A DNA stretch of 64,000 nt, taken from positions 620,001 through 684,000 of the forward strand of contig NC_016460.1 in the NCBI RefSeq assembly GCF_000226115.1, read 5' to 3'. The notes below the pieces were generated by a model, which saw only the letters and a list, made by a program, of their open reading frames with translations, did not search any database and was not told where the DNA came from. This document shows positions 20,373 to 32,199 of this stretch, in pieces (the stretch's first letter is position 1; the number at the start of each line of letters is the position of its first letter). The stretch comes from Thermothielavioides terrestris NRRL 8126 (Eukaryota > Ascomycota > Sordariomycetes > Sordariales > Chaetomiaceae). Position numbers and translations under genes: made by a program.

Positions 20373-21494
20373 CTAAACCTCTGTGACATAGCCGGGGAGA
20401 CTCTCCAACAGCTCCAGGCTCTTGTGGTCAAGAATCGCCGCACAGTGCCTCGCCGTCATGATATCGACCTTGTCCTTGGGTTGCATCATAGGTGGCGTCA
20501 AGGACCAAGCAAAGCCATGAAGATGGTGCTTCCGATAATCATCCCAGACAGCCTCCTTCTCCAACTTGGGCCCACCAGCCTTGTGCAGAGCAGCAAGATA
20601 ACGCTCAAAGAGTTCGACCTCGTTTGCCCTCCTGTCCTCGATGGTCAGAGTGCCGACGATGAAGTACGTCACATCGTGGAGGAACGAGTTAAAGTGCAGG
20701 CCCTGCCAGTCGAGGAAGCCCGGCTCGCCCGTTGGCGTGATGAAGGTATTGCCGATGTGGGCGTCGCCGTGCGTAACACACAGATGGTCCTGGTTCGTCG
20801 TCGCCCACAGCGTCTTGAAGGCGCGGATCATCCTCTCGCGGTCCTTCATGTGATCGGGGACGGGCGGCTTGGCCGTCTCGTCAAAAAAGCGCTTCTCCCA
20901 CTCGGACTCGACCATCAACGACAGGATGACCTCGCGGAGGGAGAGGCCCTCCTTGAGCCAGGGGAAATCCTCCTGCTTCGCTCCCCAAGTCTTGGCGTGG
21001 AGTGTGGCGAGCTCCTCGACGCCAGCGCGCACGCGCTCGACGGGCCAGGCCTCGAGCGGGTTGCCGAACTGGTAGCCCTTGGCCTTGAGATCGTCGAACA
21101 CCACAATGCCCTGGCCCGTGACGGTGTCACTTCCGCAGTACCAGACGGGCGGGAGCCGCATCGACACGGTGGGGGCGATGTGGTAGAAGAACTCTGCCTC
21201 GCGACGGTAGACAGCATTCAGGGCCGGGTGGAGCTTAACGAGGACGGGGTTGAAGCCACCCTTGACGCAGACGTGAGTCGGCAGCGACGCGGCATCGTTG
21301 CTGTCCTCGTATGTGAGCTCGTAAAGGAGCTTGCTGGCCGTTCCGTGAATTGGCTCGACAAGGTTCGCCGTCTTGACAGGGCGTCCGAGGATCTTGGCGA
21401 ACCAGGCAGCTGTAACTTCTTCGACGATCACGGGTAGCGGATCGGCAGAGTCGAGGGCGCCTTTGGCGCGAACTGGAGGCACAGGGAATGACAT
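20373..21494 (-). CDS. Aminoglycoside-phosphotransferase / choline-kinase-fold small-molecule kinase
   Basis: A single exon of 373 aa starting MSFPVPPVRAKGALD. An upstream in-frame non-ATG extension is not needed. The kinase-like fold is shown by an N-lobe with VCVKGGF (the likely nucleotide-binding Lys) and the YRREAEFFYHIAP helix. The linker GIVVFDDLKAKGYQFGNP follows, then the catalytic loop THGDAHIGNTFI (about residues 240-250) with the GFLDWQ metal-binding motif about 12 residues later. These are the Brenner-type HGDxHxxN and DxQ/DWQ motifs of APH/EcKL-type kinases. Fungal members are widespread and their substrates mostly unknown, so phosphorylation of a small hydroxylated metabolite is inferred. 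No signal peptide or membrane segment is present, so it is probably cytosolic. Confidence 0.88.
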   Translation of the reverse strand: MSFPVPPVRAKGALDSADPLPVIVEEVTAAWFAKILGRPVKTANLVEPIHGTASKLLYELTYEDSNDAASLPTHVCVKGGFNPVLVKLHPALNAVYRREAEFFYHIAPTVSMRLPPVWYCGSDTVTGQGIVVFDDLKAKGYQFGNPLEAWPVERVRAGVEELATLHAKTWGAKQEDFPWLKEGLSLREVILSLMVESEWEKRFFDETAKPPVPDHMKDRERMIRAFKTLWATTNQDHLCVTHGDAHIGNTFITPTGEPGFLDWQGLHFNSFLHDVTYFIVGTLTIEDRRANEVELFERYLAALHKAGGPKLEKEAVWDDYRKHHLHGFAWSLTPPMMQPKDKVDIMTARHCAAILDHKSLELLESLPGYVTEV

Positions 21495-23159
21495 TATCTT
21501 CTTGGGCTGACAAGGAGACGGAATCGGTAATGCTACACTGTAATGTTCCCCTTTGGGTGGATAAAATAAGAAAAAGGAGATTTTTTTACGGAGGGAGCAA
21601 AAACAAAAAGGAAGGAGAGGCATCCCGAGATTTTATGTACATACATGACTTGAATCAAGGCCCCTGCAATGGCTTCGGGATCCCATTCACGAAAGGGTGT
21701 GATGGAGACGGTGAATGGGGTCCAGACGGAGAGCTACACGTGTAGACCTCGCTACAGTACACTAGCACCCCGGCAGATCAACAGGTATGTACTCAAGCCA
21801 ATGCGGAGCCGCTTACCCAGCTTCGGACGTTACTGTACATTAGGCTCAAAGTTCTGAAGGAACATAGCAAATCGCAGCAGTTCAGGTCCTCAGGGGAGCT
21901 GTTCAGGGCCCCACTTGCAGGGTTAGGTTAGGTAGCTACCCCTCACCGCTTCTCACCAGCACAAGTGTGGGTCACGCGCTTGTCGGCAAGCTCGCCTGGG
22001 CAAACTTGTGCCGAGCGAGAGGCAGTAACCGAGCATCGCAGCAGCCTGTCCGTGGTACATAGGTCATCGAGAGCTCGCCGACTCCAGCCATTTTAAGCAC
22101 CGCATTCTTTTCGACCTTACCCGAGGGCCAAAGGAAAAGTGGGTATTTTCGCAGCCCTCTCTCCCTCCAGAAGAGAGGGGCACAAAATTGCCGGACACCT
22201 ACCTAAAAACCGGACACCTCCCTACCCAATTTTGTATACGAACGCGTCCTGGCACGGGGATCGCAATTCGTAACCGCATCAATTCGACCACCTTGCAAAT
22301 ACGAAGAATAGCTCAAAAAGCTTAAAAACGCAATAAAATTCGATCTAGATTAAATTGAAACATGATTACGTAATACAAGGCTGGCTTGTATGCCCTGACT
22401 GCGTACCCGGCCTTGGGTTTGGCGGAGGCAAGTAAGTAGAAGGCGCGTCCTCGAACGAGAGAGCCACATACTTACGAATCGACCTACATAGATACTAGCC
22501 CATGCGGCGCGGTTAGGTCTCCATGTCTCGTCATCGCCGGTCTTCCTGGAGGTGTGGGTGCTGCAGGAAGTCAATTGGCGATGGGCCAGGAAGCAATCAT
22601 AGCGAGTTGATCAATTCGAGTCATCTGTACGGACAGTCTTAGCTCCAAGAAGGCGAATATATATCAGACGCAGTCGGTTGCAGTACGCTTACTTTACTTA
22701 GACTTGTTATGAATCGGCTCTAGATCAATAATCTGGAATATCGAAATCGAGCAGCGCCCGCTGATAAAGTAGCTTCATAGGCGTGGTGCGGCACGTTGAG
22801 GTGGTCAACGGCCGCTGGCTACCGCTATGTTGCTGGGGCAACCATTTGAACCAATTCAAAGCTGGGCGCGCCTACGGAGTAGATCCGGCCGTTGGCGATC
22901 GCTCCGTGCCCGGCGATGGCGCAGACGGCGGTGGCATGCCGGTAGCGATATAGGTGAACTGATTAAAATTGGTGCGGGCCAAGTCGTCACCGGTGATCGG
23001 CAGGATGGCGGCGACGTGAAAGCAGCCTATACAGCTGGGATCGCGAAAGCCGGGTGGACGTGCTGGAGCGCCAAGTACGTCAAGCCTTGCGCCTGCGCGC
23101 GGGGGTTGGCGACGACAGTCGCGTCTAGGAAAGGACTCACCCTCCTAGGCCGCCAAGGC

Positions 23160-23459
23160 CGGCAGGTCGCTCGCCGCTGCGGCCATAGAGTTGGGCTGGT
23201 CAAAGGCGGTCAACACTTCCGCTGCGACGAGCCCAATCAGGTCTGTGGGGTTAGCATCGGTTTCCGGGTTTTACACGTACGCAAAAGCGGCTAATGCTGC
23301 CATTTGCGATATGAAAAGAGTGGGACTGTCACCCCGCATGCCCAGTTGGCAACTCAGCTGCTGCGCCTTGCAATTTGCATAGAGTAGGGCCGCAAACGCG
23401 TTTGGTTGGCTAGGAATAAGATCTGCGACGCGTTGGCGGAACTTGGGGTCACAAGGCAA
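23160..23459 (-). pseudogene. Ala-rich ORF remnant with in-frame stop, unknown
   Basis: The minus strand reads CDPKFRQRVADLIPSQPNAF...GMRGDSPTLFISQMAALAAFAYV, then TAA, then continues in the same frame as NPETDANPTDLIGLVAAEVLTAFDQPNSMAAAASDLPALAA to TAG. A CAA to TAA change would explain the stop and is the kind of change RIP causes. No ATG is visible. The family is not recognised. Confidence 0.35.
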
Positions 23460-23666
23460 ATGTTAGAATCACACCGCGATGTTGATGAGGGACGGAACTG
23501 AGAAACGGAATAGTGAAAGCTGAGCGAGTACGGATTACGTGTTCTCTACCGTTTAATCATCAGATACCGTTTTCAACACGTGACCCAAATGCTGCTGAGT
23601 CAGCAGCTTGAACCCCAAAAAAGAAGTTAATCACCAGGTTCAGATTCAGGTTTTCGCCCTCCTACA

Positions 23667-23671
23667 ATAAC
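23667..23671. other. Target site duplication, left copy (ATAAC)
   Basis: The five bases ATAAC directly precede the left LTR and are repeated directly after the right LTR at 32195-32199. This shows that both ends derive from a single insertion. Confidence 0.88.
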
Positions 23672-23892
23672 TGATACCGGATGCTCCTGTATATGTAAAT
23701 AGATGATGACCCTATCTAGGTTAGGCTCTGGGTTAGGGTTGCTCTATGTAGGGTTTGCCCTGTATGGCCTATACGCCCCACACATACACTGCCAAGAATA
23801 TCTTGGCAGTGGTGGGAGCCTCCCCACTTTGAATCCATCATCACTCATTCTACCATTGTATCTATATACTACTATTACGTACCTTCGTATCA
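23672..23892 (+). repeat. Left LTR (221 bp)
   Basis: It starts TGATAC and ends GTATCA, giving the canonical TG...CA ends within a 6-bp inverted repeat. It aligns base for base with 31974-32194. The 17 differences I count are all transitions. It contains a near-palindrome TGCCAAGAATATCTTGGCA and a GGTTAGGCTCTGGGTTAGGG stretch. Confidence 0.93.
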
Positions 23893-26800
23893 AATAGTAG
23901 CTACGACTCTCGTATCGCGCTGACCGCCATCTTATTCAATCTATTTGATCGATCGAATCTTTTCAATTCGATCGAACCATTCGAGTATTCTATAAACGTT
24001 GCGACGGCTTATTTGTAGGAGGCCTCTGTATACTACGGAAGTCTACTACAACCATCAACTCTACTAAGCAGTCGGGTCTAATAAGGATCTCGATAGCCAC
24101 TATACCTCCCTCGCCGAGCGCTGTAGCCCCTATGTTCCTATAGTCAAGAAGGCTATATCTTAGCACTACTACACCTTTCCGATCTGAGGCTCGCTGGACC
24201 TTATGCCTTACGAGTGCTCGACGATACCCTCGATACTACGGAGACCTCTAGCTATACACTAGTATCTAGAGCCTTTGCTATACCCTACGGTTGAAGGCCC
24301 CCCTTTCCAATCTATATCTACTTCCTATTGTACTAATGTTTAGTTGGTCTATCGGTTACATTAGCTAATGTAGATATACCGCCTAAAGTAGTAAGGGGCC
24401 TAGAGAAGCCCTTTGGGCTATAGAATCCTCCGAAAGATACGCCGAGTATACTAGGCGACTTTCCTAAACCGACTTTGCTAGCAACGGCTCGATCCTCTAT
24501 AGCTCCGACTATACCCCCGATAGAGTAAGTTAAAGAGTATAATCTAGGCTGAGAATACTAGGTAGTTGAAGCCTATAATATCCGATGTACCTAGGCCGAA
24601 TATCCGATCCTTCCTACTAATTTAAATCGTAGCCTATACGATATACGAGACTCTACGATCTTTGATTGTAACCTATAGGATATAGATATATTCTTCGTCA
24701 CTAGGTACGATTCGTAGCTAGGCGACAATAATATAGAAGAAGACCTTTATAATGCTGAAGGATCGCTTTCGAAGCTAGCTAATTTTAGCTATAATAAGTA
24801 GACGATTATATATATCGATCGACGCCTTGACCGTCTAGAATACGATCAAATCAATTTGGTAGATACGCTAACGGCGTAGGTAGCCAAAGTAATTTAGTCG
24901 AATATAAAAGATCTGAACTAGAATATATACTAGATAGATACTTGTATTATATATTTGGAAGGATAATCTGTAGCGCGCTTTGCGAGAACCTGCTTTTAGG
25001 TATCTTAGTAGGCCTATTAGGAAGCTATAGAGCGTTTGTACGCTAGAATAGCGTCCTATCAACCTTAGCCTACTGTTCTAGGCTTCGATAATTTAACGTT
25101 GAACAGCCTGCAACGTGTCTAGAGGTAGCGTATACCTATAGAGCATTATTATACGTAAGCTGTGCTATAGTTCGTAGTATTGGCTTGAGCTTCGTCGACC
25201 GATTAGACCTTGTAGATATCGTCTAGGCTAGCTATAGCTATACCGATTGCGTCGTATATTGGTCTAGAACTGTGCTAATAGGCATCTACGTATCTAGTCG
25301 ACCAAGGTCCTTACTAGCTAGTATAGCCTTACCCACTAGCGTAGCCAAACCTACTAGCTCAGCCTATATAGCCTATTCCTATATAGATTATATACCCAAT
25401 TTCTAAAGAAGGTATAGCTATCGGCTCTCGATATAACCTTATTTATAATAGCCTACGTTGTATAGAACCGTAGCGTTATTAACCGAACCCTTAGAGCAAT
25501 AGCCCAACGTCTAATAGCCGCTAATACTGAGATAGTATATTTGACTCTAGCTATATAGTAGGCTAAACCGAATTTAAGGTTAAATACAAAGACATTGGAG
25601 TATTTGACCCTTTCTACCTAGACCCTAATAGTCTAAGAGTAATTTATAAAGGTAAGACTATCATTTATATCGATGTTTATTGCTTCTAAGCCTATATTAA
25701 AACCTTTATTAAAGATAATAACGACAGATCTATTAAACGATAGATTGTTAAGATGTTTCCTATACTCTTTGAAGGTAGAGCCCAACTCTAATAGTCCAAA
25801 GGAATTTCCAATAGCTATCGTCGCTTTCTTAAGGAGTAAAGCCTTAAAGCGATATTAGAGGCTCTAAGTAAGCGCTTTAAGCTAGATTCAATGGTAGCTA
25901 CAAAGAAATTTAATACTATATTCCTATATCTTAAGGACATCGCTATCGACGAAGAAGCCTTTATAGAATTTATAGAGCGTAAGTTATATTAGGCTTGTAC
26001 AATGAATAATAATACCAATGGCTCTAATTGGCAAGGCACTATATATCAGATCTAGAAATATATAGATTTAAATATTTAGCAATATATTTGTTACCCTTAG
26101 TTTTTCACCTCGCTTAATCAATATCTATATAAGTAGGAGTAATTGCGAGCTATATTTAAATCTGTAGTTGCAACAAAGTTCCTTAGTATATAGAAGAAGC
26201 TAAGTAGCAAGGACAAGAGCAAAGAGGAAGAAAAGGTTAAATAGGCGCCTTGATATTAGGCTAACAAGTCTCGAAGCAATTACAAGGATCGCTATTACTA
26301 TAGTGGTGACTACTACCAATCTACCAACTATGACCGAGACTAGGATGAGCGCTAAGCCCGAGACTACGACCGCTACAATCGCGATAAGCTAGACGACTGT
26401 CGTCGCAACGATTGGCGCGATAATTGGAAAGACTAGTATAATGATCAAAAGAACCGTTGTAACGACTATAAGCGTGATCGGTACCGCGATTATATGTATT
26501 TTGCTACTAATCTTAAGTCTAGGAATAATGCCGATACCTCGGATACTACGTTGGAATACTCTGATATATCTACTATAGTATTATCTTTAGAGTCGGAGAT
26601 CGCTTATATAGTTATCAATTTAGAGCTTATATGTTGTAAGTGCTATAAGACCTTCTAAGCTAAGTCAGAAGTTCGATAGTATATCAAAGCCTATAAAGGT
26701 ATAGGCCCTAGGCGTGCTTAGAAGAACTATATAGCTAATCAAGCTATATCTAAACGCTGTATTTGTGGCTATTGTACTACTGTTCTAGGTTCCTACAACG

Positions 26801-28682
26801 CTTTGTTTCGGTATTTAAGGTCTTGTAAAGACGTAAAGAACGGTATTTTCCGTTGCCTAGTAGGCCTTAGAGAGGAGCCCGTTGCCAAGGTAATAGAACC
26901 GAGTCAGCCTTTGACTATGAGCCCGAGGCTATAAATATTGCCTATTAAGTTAAGGAAGCCCCTATCCTAGAGGCGAATAACGGTATTGATAGCCCTCTAG
27001 GCAACTATATCCATCTTTATATCGTTGTTTATACGAAGGAAGATAGCGAGGAATTGGAAGTCTGCCTCGATCTAGGAGCTAGCCGTTTAATTATTAGCTG
27101 TAACTTGTTGAACCTACTCGACTACTCTATCGAGTGTCGTAAAGGCAAGGTGATAGGTGTAGGTGATAAGAAGCTAGCCCTTTTGTAATAGGCTATCTTT
27201 ACTATCTTCCTAGCTAGTATAGAAGATAGTAAGCCTACCTTATATAAGTTCATCTACTTCGTCTAGGTTGTAGATTCCTTGGGCCCTAGCTTACTGTTTA
27301 GCAACGACTTCCTAGATGGTTATTGTATACTAATCGATTACAATATAAAGAAAGTAAATCTCTAGGCCTTTAAATTTACTATCTTGTTTGCTATCAATGT
27401 ATATTTCGTACCTTGTATATATAAAGTCAAGACTATCTGCACTATTATATTTCTACTTAATTAGGAGGTAGAAATCCTAGTCGAATATAAGCTATTGCTA
27501 AAGGGCTAGTCTTTTATGTTCTATTTCGACTATCTAGCTATATATTATACTGTGGTTATAGCTAAGATCGCTAAGGTAGCTATTGTTAAAAATACCTTGA
27601 GCGGCATTATTAAGATCCTGAAGTGGTACCTGGTAGGTAAAATATATAAATGTGAGGATAGCGGTTTTCTAGCGTGTTCCTAGACCTTCGCCTTGACTAC
27701 GCTAGTAGCTAGTATAGCGATGGCTATAGTGGCTACCTCGACGGTGGCTATAGATATCGAACCCCCTTCTTTAGTAGCGTAGTCTACTGTAGTTATACCT
27801 ATTAATAGTGAGTTCGTTTTTAATAACTGTATCGCTACTGTAGCTCGATATAGTTATAGTAAGTTATCGATGCCCTTGGCTATCAACCTTGCGAAGGCTG
27901 TCTTTAACAATGAATTCAATGACATTGATTCCGCTATGCTGATAAGCGACTACGTCTTCCAACTGGTATAGGCCAACGACCTTGAACTAGCTGGCAAGCC
28001 TTTTATGCTAGAAAAGCAATCTACTCTAGGCCTTTATATAGACCTAACTCTCTTTAAAATCGTTACTAAGGACGGTATATATATGTACGCCAAAGATCCT
28101 AATATCGTTAACCGTTTTATCAAGGTTATTAAGCGATATCCTAGCCTCTAGAAGGATGAAAGTCTTGTATAGTAGAGCCTAGACGAGCTAATGTGTATGC
28201 CTTTGGTGGAGGGCTAGTAAAACTAGAAGGTTAACGTCCGATTTTACTTACTGAGTAAGAAGGACTAGGAGGTCCTCGACAAGACCTTTGACAGCTTGTA
28301 CGTACAAGGCCGTATAACGTAGGCAACGCGAGCTATACTTTTTGCGTACTTGGTATTTGTCGTTTAGAGGCTAGGGCGTAGCAGAGAGCTTAAGGGCCGC
28401 GTTGTTATCGATCTGCGGAGTCTGAACTGTGTAACAGTACTCGATAACTACCCTCTATCTCTATAGTCAGAGATTATCGCCGAGTTATATAGTAAACGCT
28501 TTATTATAGTGATCGATACTACCTTGTTTTTCTACTAATTCAGTGTATATCTACTATATCGCGATCGATTTATTTTAATTAGCCTACATAGCTTCGAGTA
28601 GCCTACGGTTTGTCTAATGGGCTACTGTAACTCGCTTATATACGTTTAGCGTATTATAGATCGGCTCTTAAGGCTATACTCT

Positions 28683-28883
28683 TTGTATATACAAGCCTTT
28701 ATCGACGATATTGTGATCTACTTAGATAATGCTAAGGACTATATACGCTATCTAGATACGATATTTAGCCTCTTCGCTACTAAGAACATTGCCCTCTCTC
28801 TAGCCAAGTTATATATAGGATATTTGAGTGTAGAACTACTTAGTTTCTATGTTGATAGCTTAGGCTTTATAACTACTGCGTAG
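28683..28883 (+). pseudogene. Reverse transcriptase palm fragment (Gypsy)
   Basis: The longest uninterrupted sense stretch around the RT active site contains AFIDDIVIY (the YxDD-type box in its Gypsy form FIDD) and, further on, LFATKNIALSLAKLYIGY and LSFYVDSLGF, the conserved RT blocks that follow the active site. Flanking codons are interrupted by TAG stops where Gln or Trp would be expected. It is a relic. Confidence 0.85.
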
Positions 28884-31523
28884 CGCGTTAAAGCGTTTAG
28901 ACAGCTTGCCTTTCTATATACCTTTAAGGCGTTTAAGTAGTATATTAGTGCTATAGGCTTCCTATAGTATCTAATCCTATACTATATACAGTTGGTAGAG
29001 CCTCTATAGGCTTATAAGACTGTACTATTGAGGAAGGGTTATAAGGAAGGCTGTATTGAGATTGGCAATACCTCGAAGAGGATTGCTTATTATATAAAAA
29101 CAACCTTTAAGCCTATATTGGCTAAAAAGCTATTATTTGAAGCGATCTAGGTAGCGATATATAAGGAAGATCTAACTATTTTATACTACTTCGACCCTAA
29201 TAAGTAGCTCTTTATATAGATCGATAGCTACTTAGAGCGCAGATTTAGCGTAATAGTCTTCTATCTATACGACAGCTACGAGTGGGAGCCTAGTACTCCG
29301 ATTCCTTCGAATTAGGTACTCTTGATTATATTCCTTAGCCGATGCCTAACTAAGGCTAAGATGTAATATAGACCTTCTAAGCAGGAAGTGGTATATCTAG
29401 TGTAGGCTATTAAGAAGCTCTGTACTATGATCCACTTAGCTAGGCTTCTAGTCAATATGCTTATAGACTACGCTACTATATACGGTATTGTTGTATAGAC
29501 CTAGCTCGATATATTATCTACCGACTAGGCTAACTAGCGACTGATTACCGTTTCCGTTTACCTCTTAGAGTACGACCTTCGACTGTACTATCTATTTAGC
29601 CGCCTCAACTTTGTATTGGACGCCCTAAGCTGTCTAAAGGCGATATAGGATCCTATTGAGCGTTTAGAGGGCTTTGTAGTACTCGACAATGTAATGTTCG
29701 CCTTTGCTGAAGCCTATATAGAAGATTCACTTCGCTAGAAGTTCATTGTAGTATATAAAGAAGACTCTAAATATAAGGCTATTATCAACGATCTTACTAG
29801 TAGCTCGCTATCCGCTAAGGGTAGCGGAGCTTTCTTATATCCTAGGCTACCTTTTATGATAGTCGATAGCCTAATTTATAACATCTAGCCGTATAGCGTG
29901 TATCTTCTTTATATACTATTCAGTATAATCAAGGAAGTTCTTAGCCTAGTTTACGACGTTAAGTATCACTTTGGTATAGAGTATATACTTTACGATTTAT
30001 ATAGTATTTTAATAGTCAATAAAACCTATAAAGTTAAGAAATATATAGCCTATTGCCCATTATATCATCTTAATGCTATAGATCGGTAGAAACCGATTAG
30101 CGAATGCTAGCCGATTTGGCTAAGCGATATACTGCTGATATAAGTTATCGCTATTGATTTTATTGTAAGCTTTCTAAGTATACTATCGAAAGGCTCGCCC
30201 TAGTAGCTAGACGGCTACGATACCTTCGACGCGATAATGACTATGTCCTATAAAAGTAGTAAACGGACCCTCCTATTGCTAGGCAACGGCAAATACTTTG
30301 CGAAGGACTAGGGCTACGTTCTTATATATCAATTGCTTTTGTCTGACTGGGGTATGCTATTAGCTATTATTTCTAATTATAATCGTAAGTTTATATTGGA
30401 CCTTTGGACTAGTATATAGGAGTATTAGGGTACTAAGCTACTGATGATAACTATATACTATTTGTAAGTAGATAGCCTAGCAAAGTGTAAGAATTAAATT
30501 GTAGAGATCGCTTTGCGATTTTATACCTTCGAATTCTTAATTAGCAATTGGGTCAATATTATCCCTCTGTTGTAGTAGAACCTTAATAGCGTCTATTTAG
30601 CTCCTATCTGTTCAACACCTTATAAGCAGTTGTATAGGTTTAAACTGTAAGGACCGTTTGATGTACTTATAGCTAATCTAGGTATAGCTACTCTAGTAGA
30701 TATACCCGCCCTATAAAAGGATCTATATTGCAAAGCGTAGTTAGCAATGGACTTTGCAACTGTATAAGCTAAGCGCTACTACGATAGCTGTTATCGGTAA
30801 GTCGAATTCGATGTTAGTGATAAGGTTTACCTTTAGCTCTATTATAGCTACTACTTACCTAGCAACCTACCTTGGAAGCTATTACAATAGTGTGCTAGGC
30901 CGTTCCCTATCAAGCGCTATGTCGGCCGACTGGCTTATAAACTTGATTTTCCAAGCTATATAGGGATCTATCTAGTTATCTCTATAGAATATCTCTTGTC
31001 TATATCGCTAGGAGAAGATCTATATAGCTACGTCGAACTAGAGGTAGGCCTAATAGAAGATTTGTAGGCCTTCGATTAGTCTAAAGACTACGAATTTAAG
31101 GATAATTATAAGGTAGAACGTATCCTCTAATATACTATAATTAGTATATAGATTAAATACCTAATCTAATAGAAGAACCTTAGTATATACTACAACGCCT
31201 AGAAATCGCTATACGAAATACGGTATATACCTAAGGTTGTAGAGGAATATTGGAAGCGCCTAGATATAGATCTGTCTATAGGTGTAGTATAGAAGAAGGA
31301 GGAAGCCGAGGCCCTAGCTAAGCGCTTATATAGTCGGCCCTAGAAGAATATAGAAGCTATAGATAAGACTATATATAAAGCCGCTAGTAAGGCTATAGAG
31401 AAGGCTATAGGCGCCGTAGTACCTATTAAGCGCCTATACGACTACCCCTAGAATATAGCGCTAGCTATACTGTAGCTTCTAGCGACTATAGGTGAGGCTC
31501 TATAGCCGGAAGCACCTATAGTA

Positions 31524-31658
31524 GGCCTATCGACGAGGACCTCCTTGTAGGAGGCGCCTATACCGACTGGCCTATCGATAAAGACCTCTTTGCGAGAGGC
31601 GCCTATACTGGCTACTCTATTGACGAGGAACTCTTTGTAGAGGGTGCCTATGCTAGTG
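31524..31658. repeat. Three-copy 45-bp tandem repeat in the retroelement 3' tail
   Basis: Three adjacent 45-bp units (31524-31568, 31569-31613, 31614-31658) share the pattern CTAT-CGA-GA-GA-CTC-TTGTAG-AGG-GCGCCTAT. The unit length is a multiple of three, so the original coding frame would carry a 15-residue repeat near the end of the polyprotein. Confidence 0.8.
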
Positions 31659-31973
31659 GCCCTGGTTAAGTACCTATCGATACTATAGGTTACAACGCTA
31701 TAGCCTATAGCACTATAGCCTGTAACGTCTAAGAAGATACCTATGCTAGCTGAGCATATTGCGGAGCTACCTTCGTTAGTAGCTTCAACCATTGTAGTAG
31801 CCGGCCTAGCTCTGAATCTATAGCGTAGTATATACGCTAGCAAAGGCGCTAAACCGGCGTAATATCGTGAGGAGGAGGATGATTAAGAGAAATAAGTTAC
31901 TAGATTGGGAAGGAGGATCAATTTGAGGATTAGCGTAGTGAGGGCATTGCCTTTTTTCTTGTGGCTCGGCACT

Positions 31974-32194
31974 TGATATCGGATGCTCCTATATATGTAA
32001 ATAGATGATGACCCTATCTAGGTTAGGCTCTGGGTTAGGGTTGCTCTATATAGGGTTTGCCCTATATAGCCTATGCGCCCTATATATACACTGCCAAGAA
32101 TATCTTGGCAGTGGTAGGAGCCTCCCCACTTTGAATCCATCATCATTTATTCCACCATTGTATCTGTATACTACTATTGCGTGCCTCCGTATCA
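31974..32194 (+). repeat. Right LTR (221 bp)
   Basis: It runs TGATAT...GTATCA. It has the same length as the left LTR with no indels, and 17 differences that are all C/T or G/A. It is followed by the ATAAC duplication at 32195-32199. Confidence 0.93.
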
Positions 32195-32199
32195 ATAAC

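Larger units (their letters stand above)
21495..23671. other. Intergenic region left of the retroelement
   Basis: The first 650 bases are the kinase 5' flank. From about 22190 the composition becomes AT-richer, with a short direct repeat (CCGGACACCT at 22193 and 22210) that resembles the edge of an old transposon. At 23459-23160 the minus strand holds an Ala-rich frame interrupted by one TAA (see findings). No intact gene is supported. Confidence 0.45.
23672..32194 (+). mobile_element. Ty3/Gypsy LTR retrotransposon, heavily mutated (RIP-like), with intact LTRs and TSD
   Basis: An 8523-bp element flanked by 221-bp LTRs and a 5-bp duplication. The interior is AT-rich, full of TA dinucleotides and TAG/TAA stops, as expected when CpA becomes TpA on either strand. 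Remnants appear in Gypsy order. A gag-like region lies at about 24.0-26.9 kb. An aspartic-protease core (LDLGASRLIIS) is near 27066. The reverse transcriptase has FIDDIVIY at 28698-28721, followed by the expected DSLGF at 28857. Next come RNase H at about 29.2-29.5 kb, an integrase zinc-binding region (YHFG...CPLYHLN) near 29.96-30.07 kb and a catalytic-core start (IAIDFIVSF) near 30.15 kb. RT before integrase separates it from Copia. A 15-codon tandem repeat lies in the 3' tail. No frame longer than about 130 codons survives, so it cannot move on its own. Confidence 0.9.

Noticed and set aside
24000..31970. Many small frames inside the AT-rich block as genes
   Set aside because: They are fragments of one mutated Gypsy polyprotein or its antisense. 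None has a start, intron structure or independent domain.
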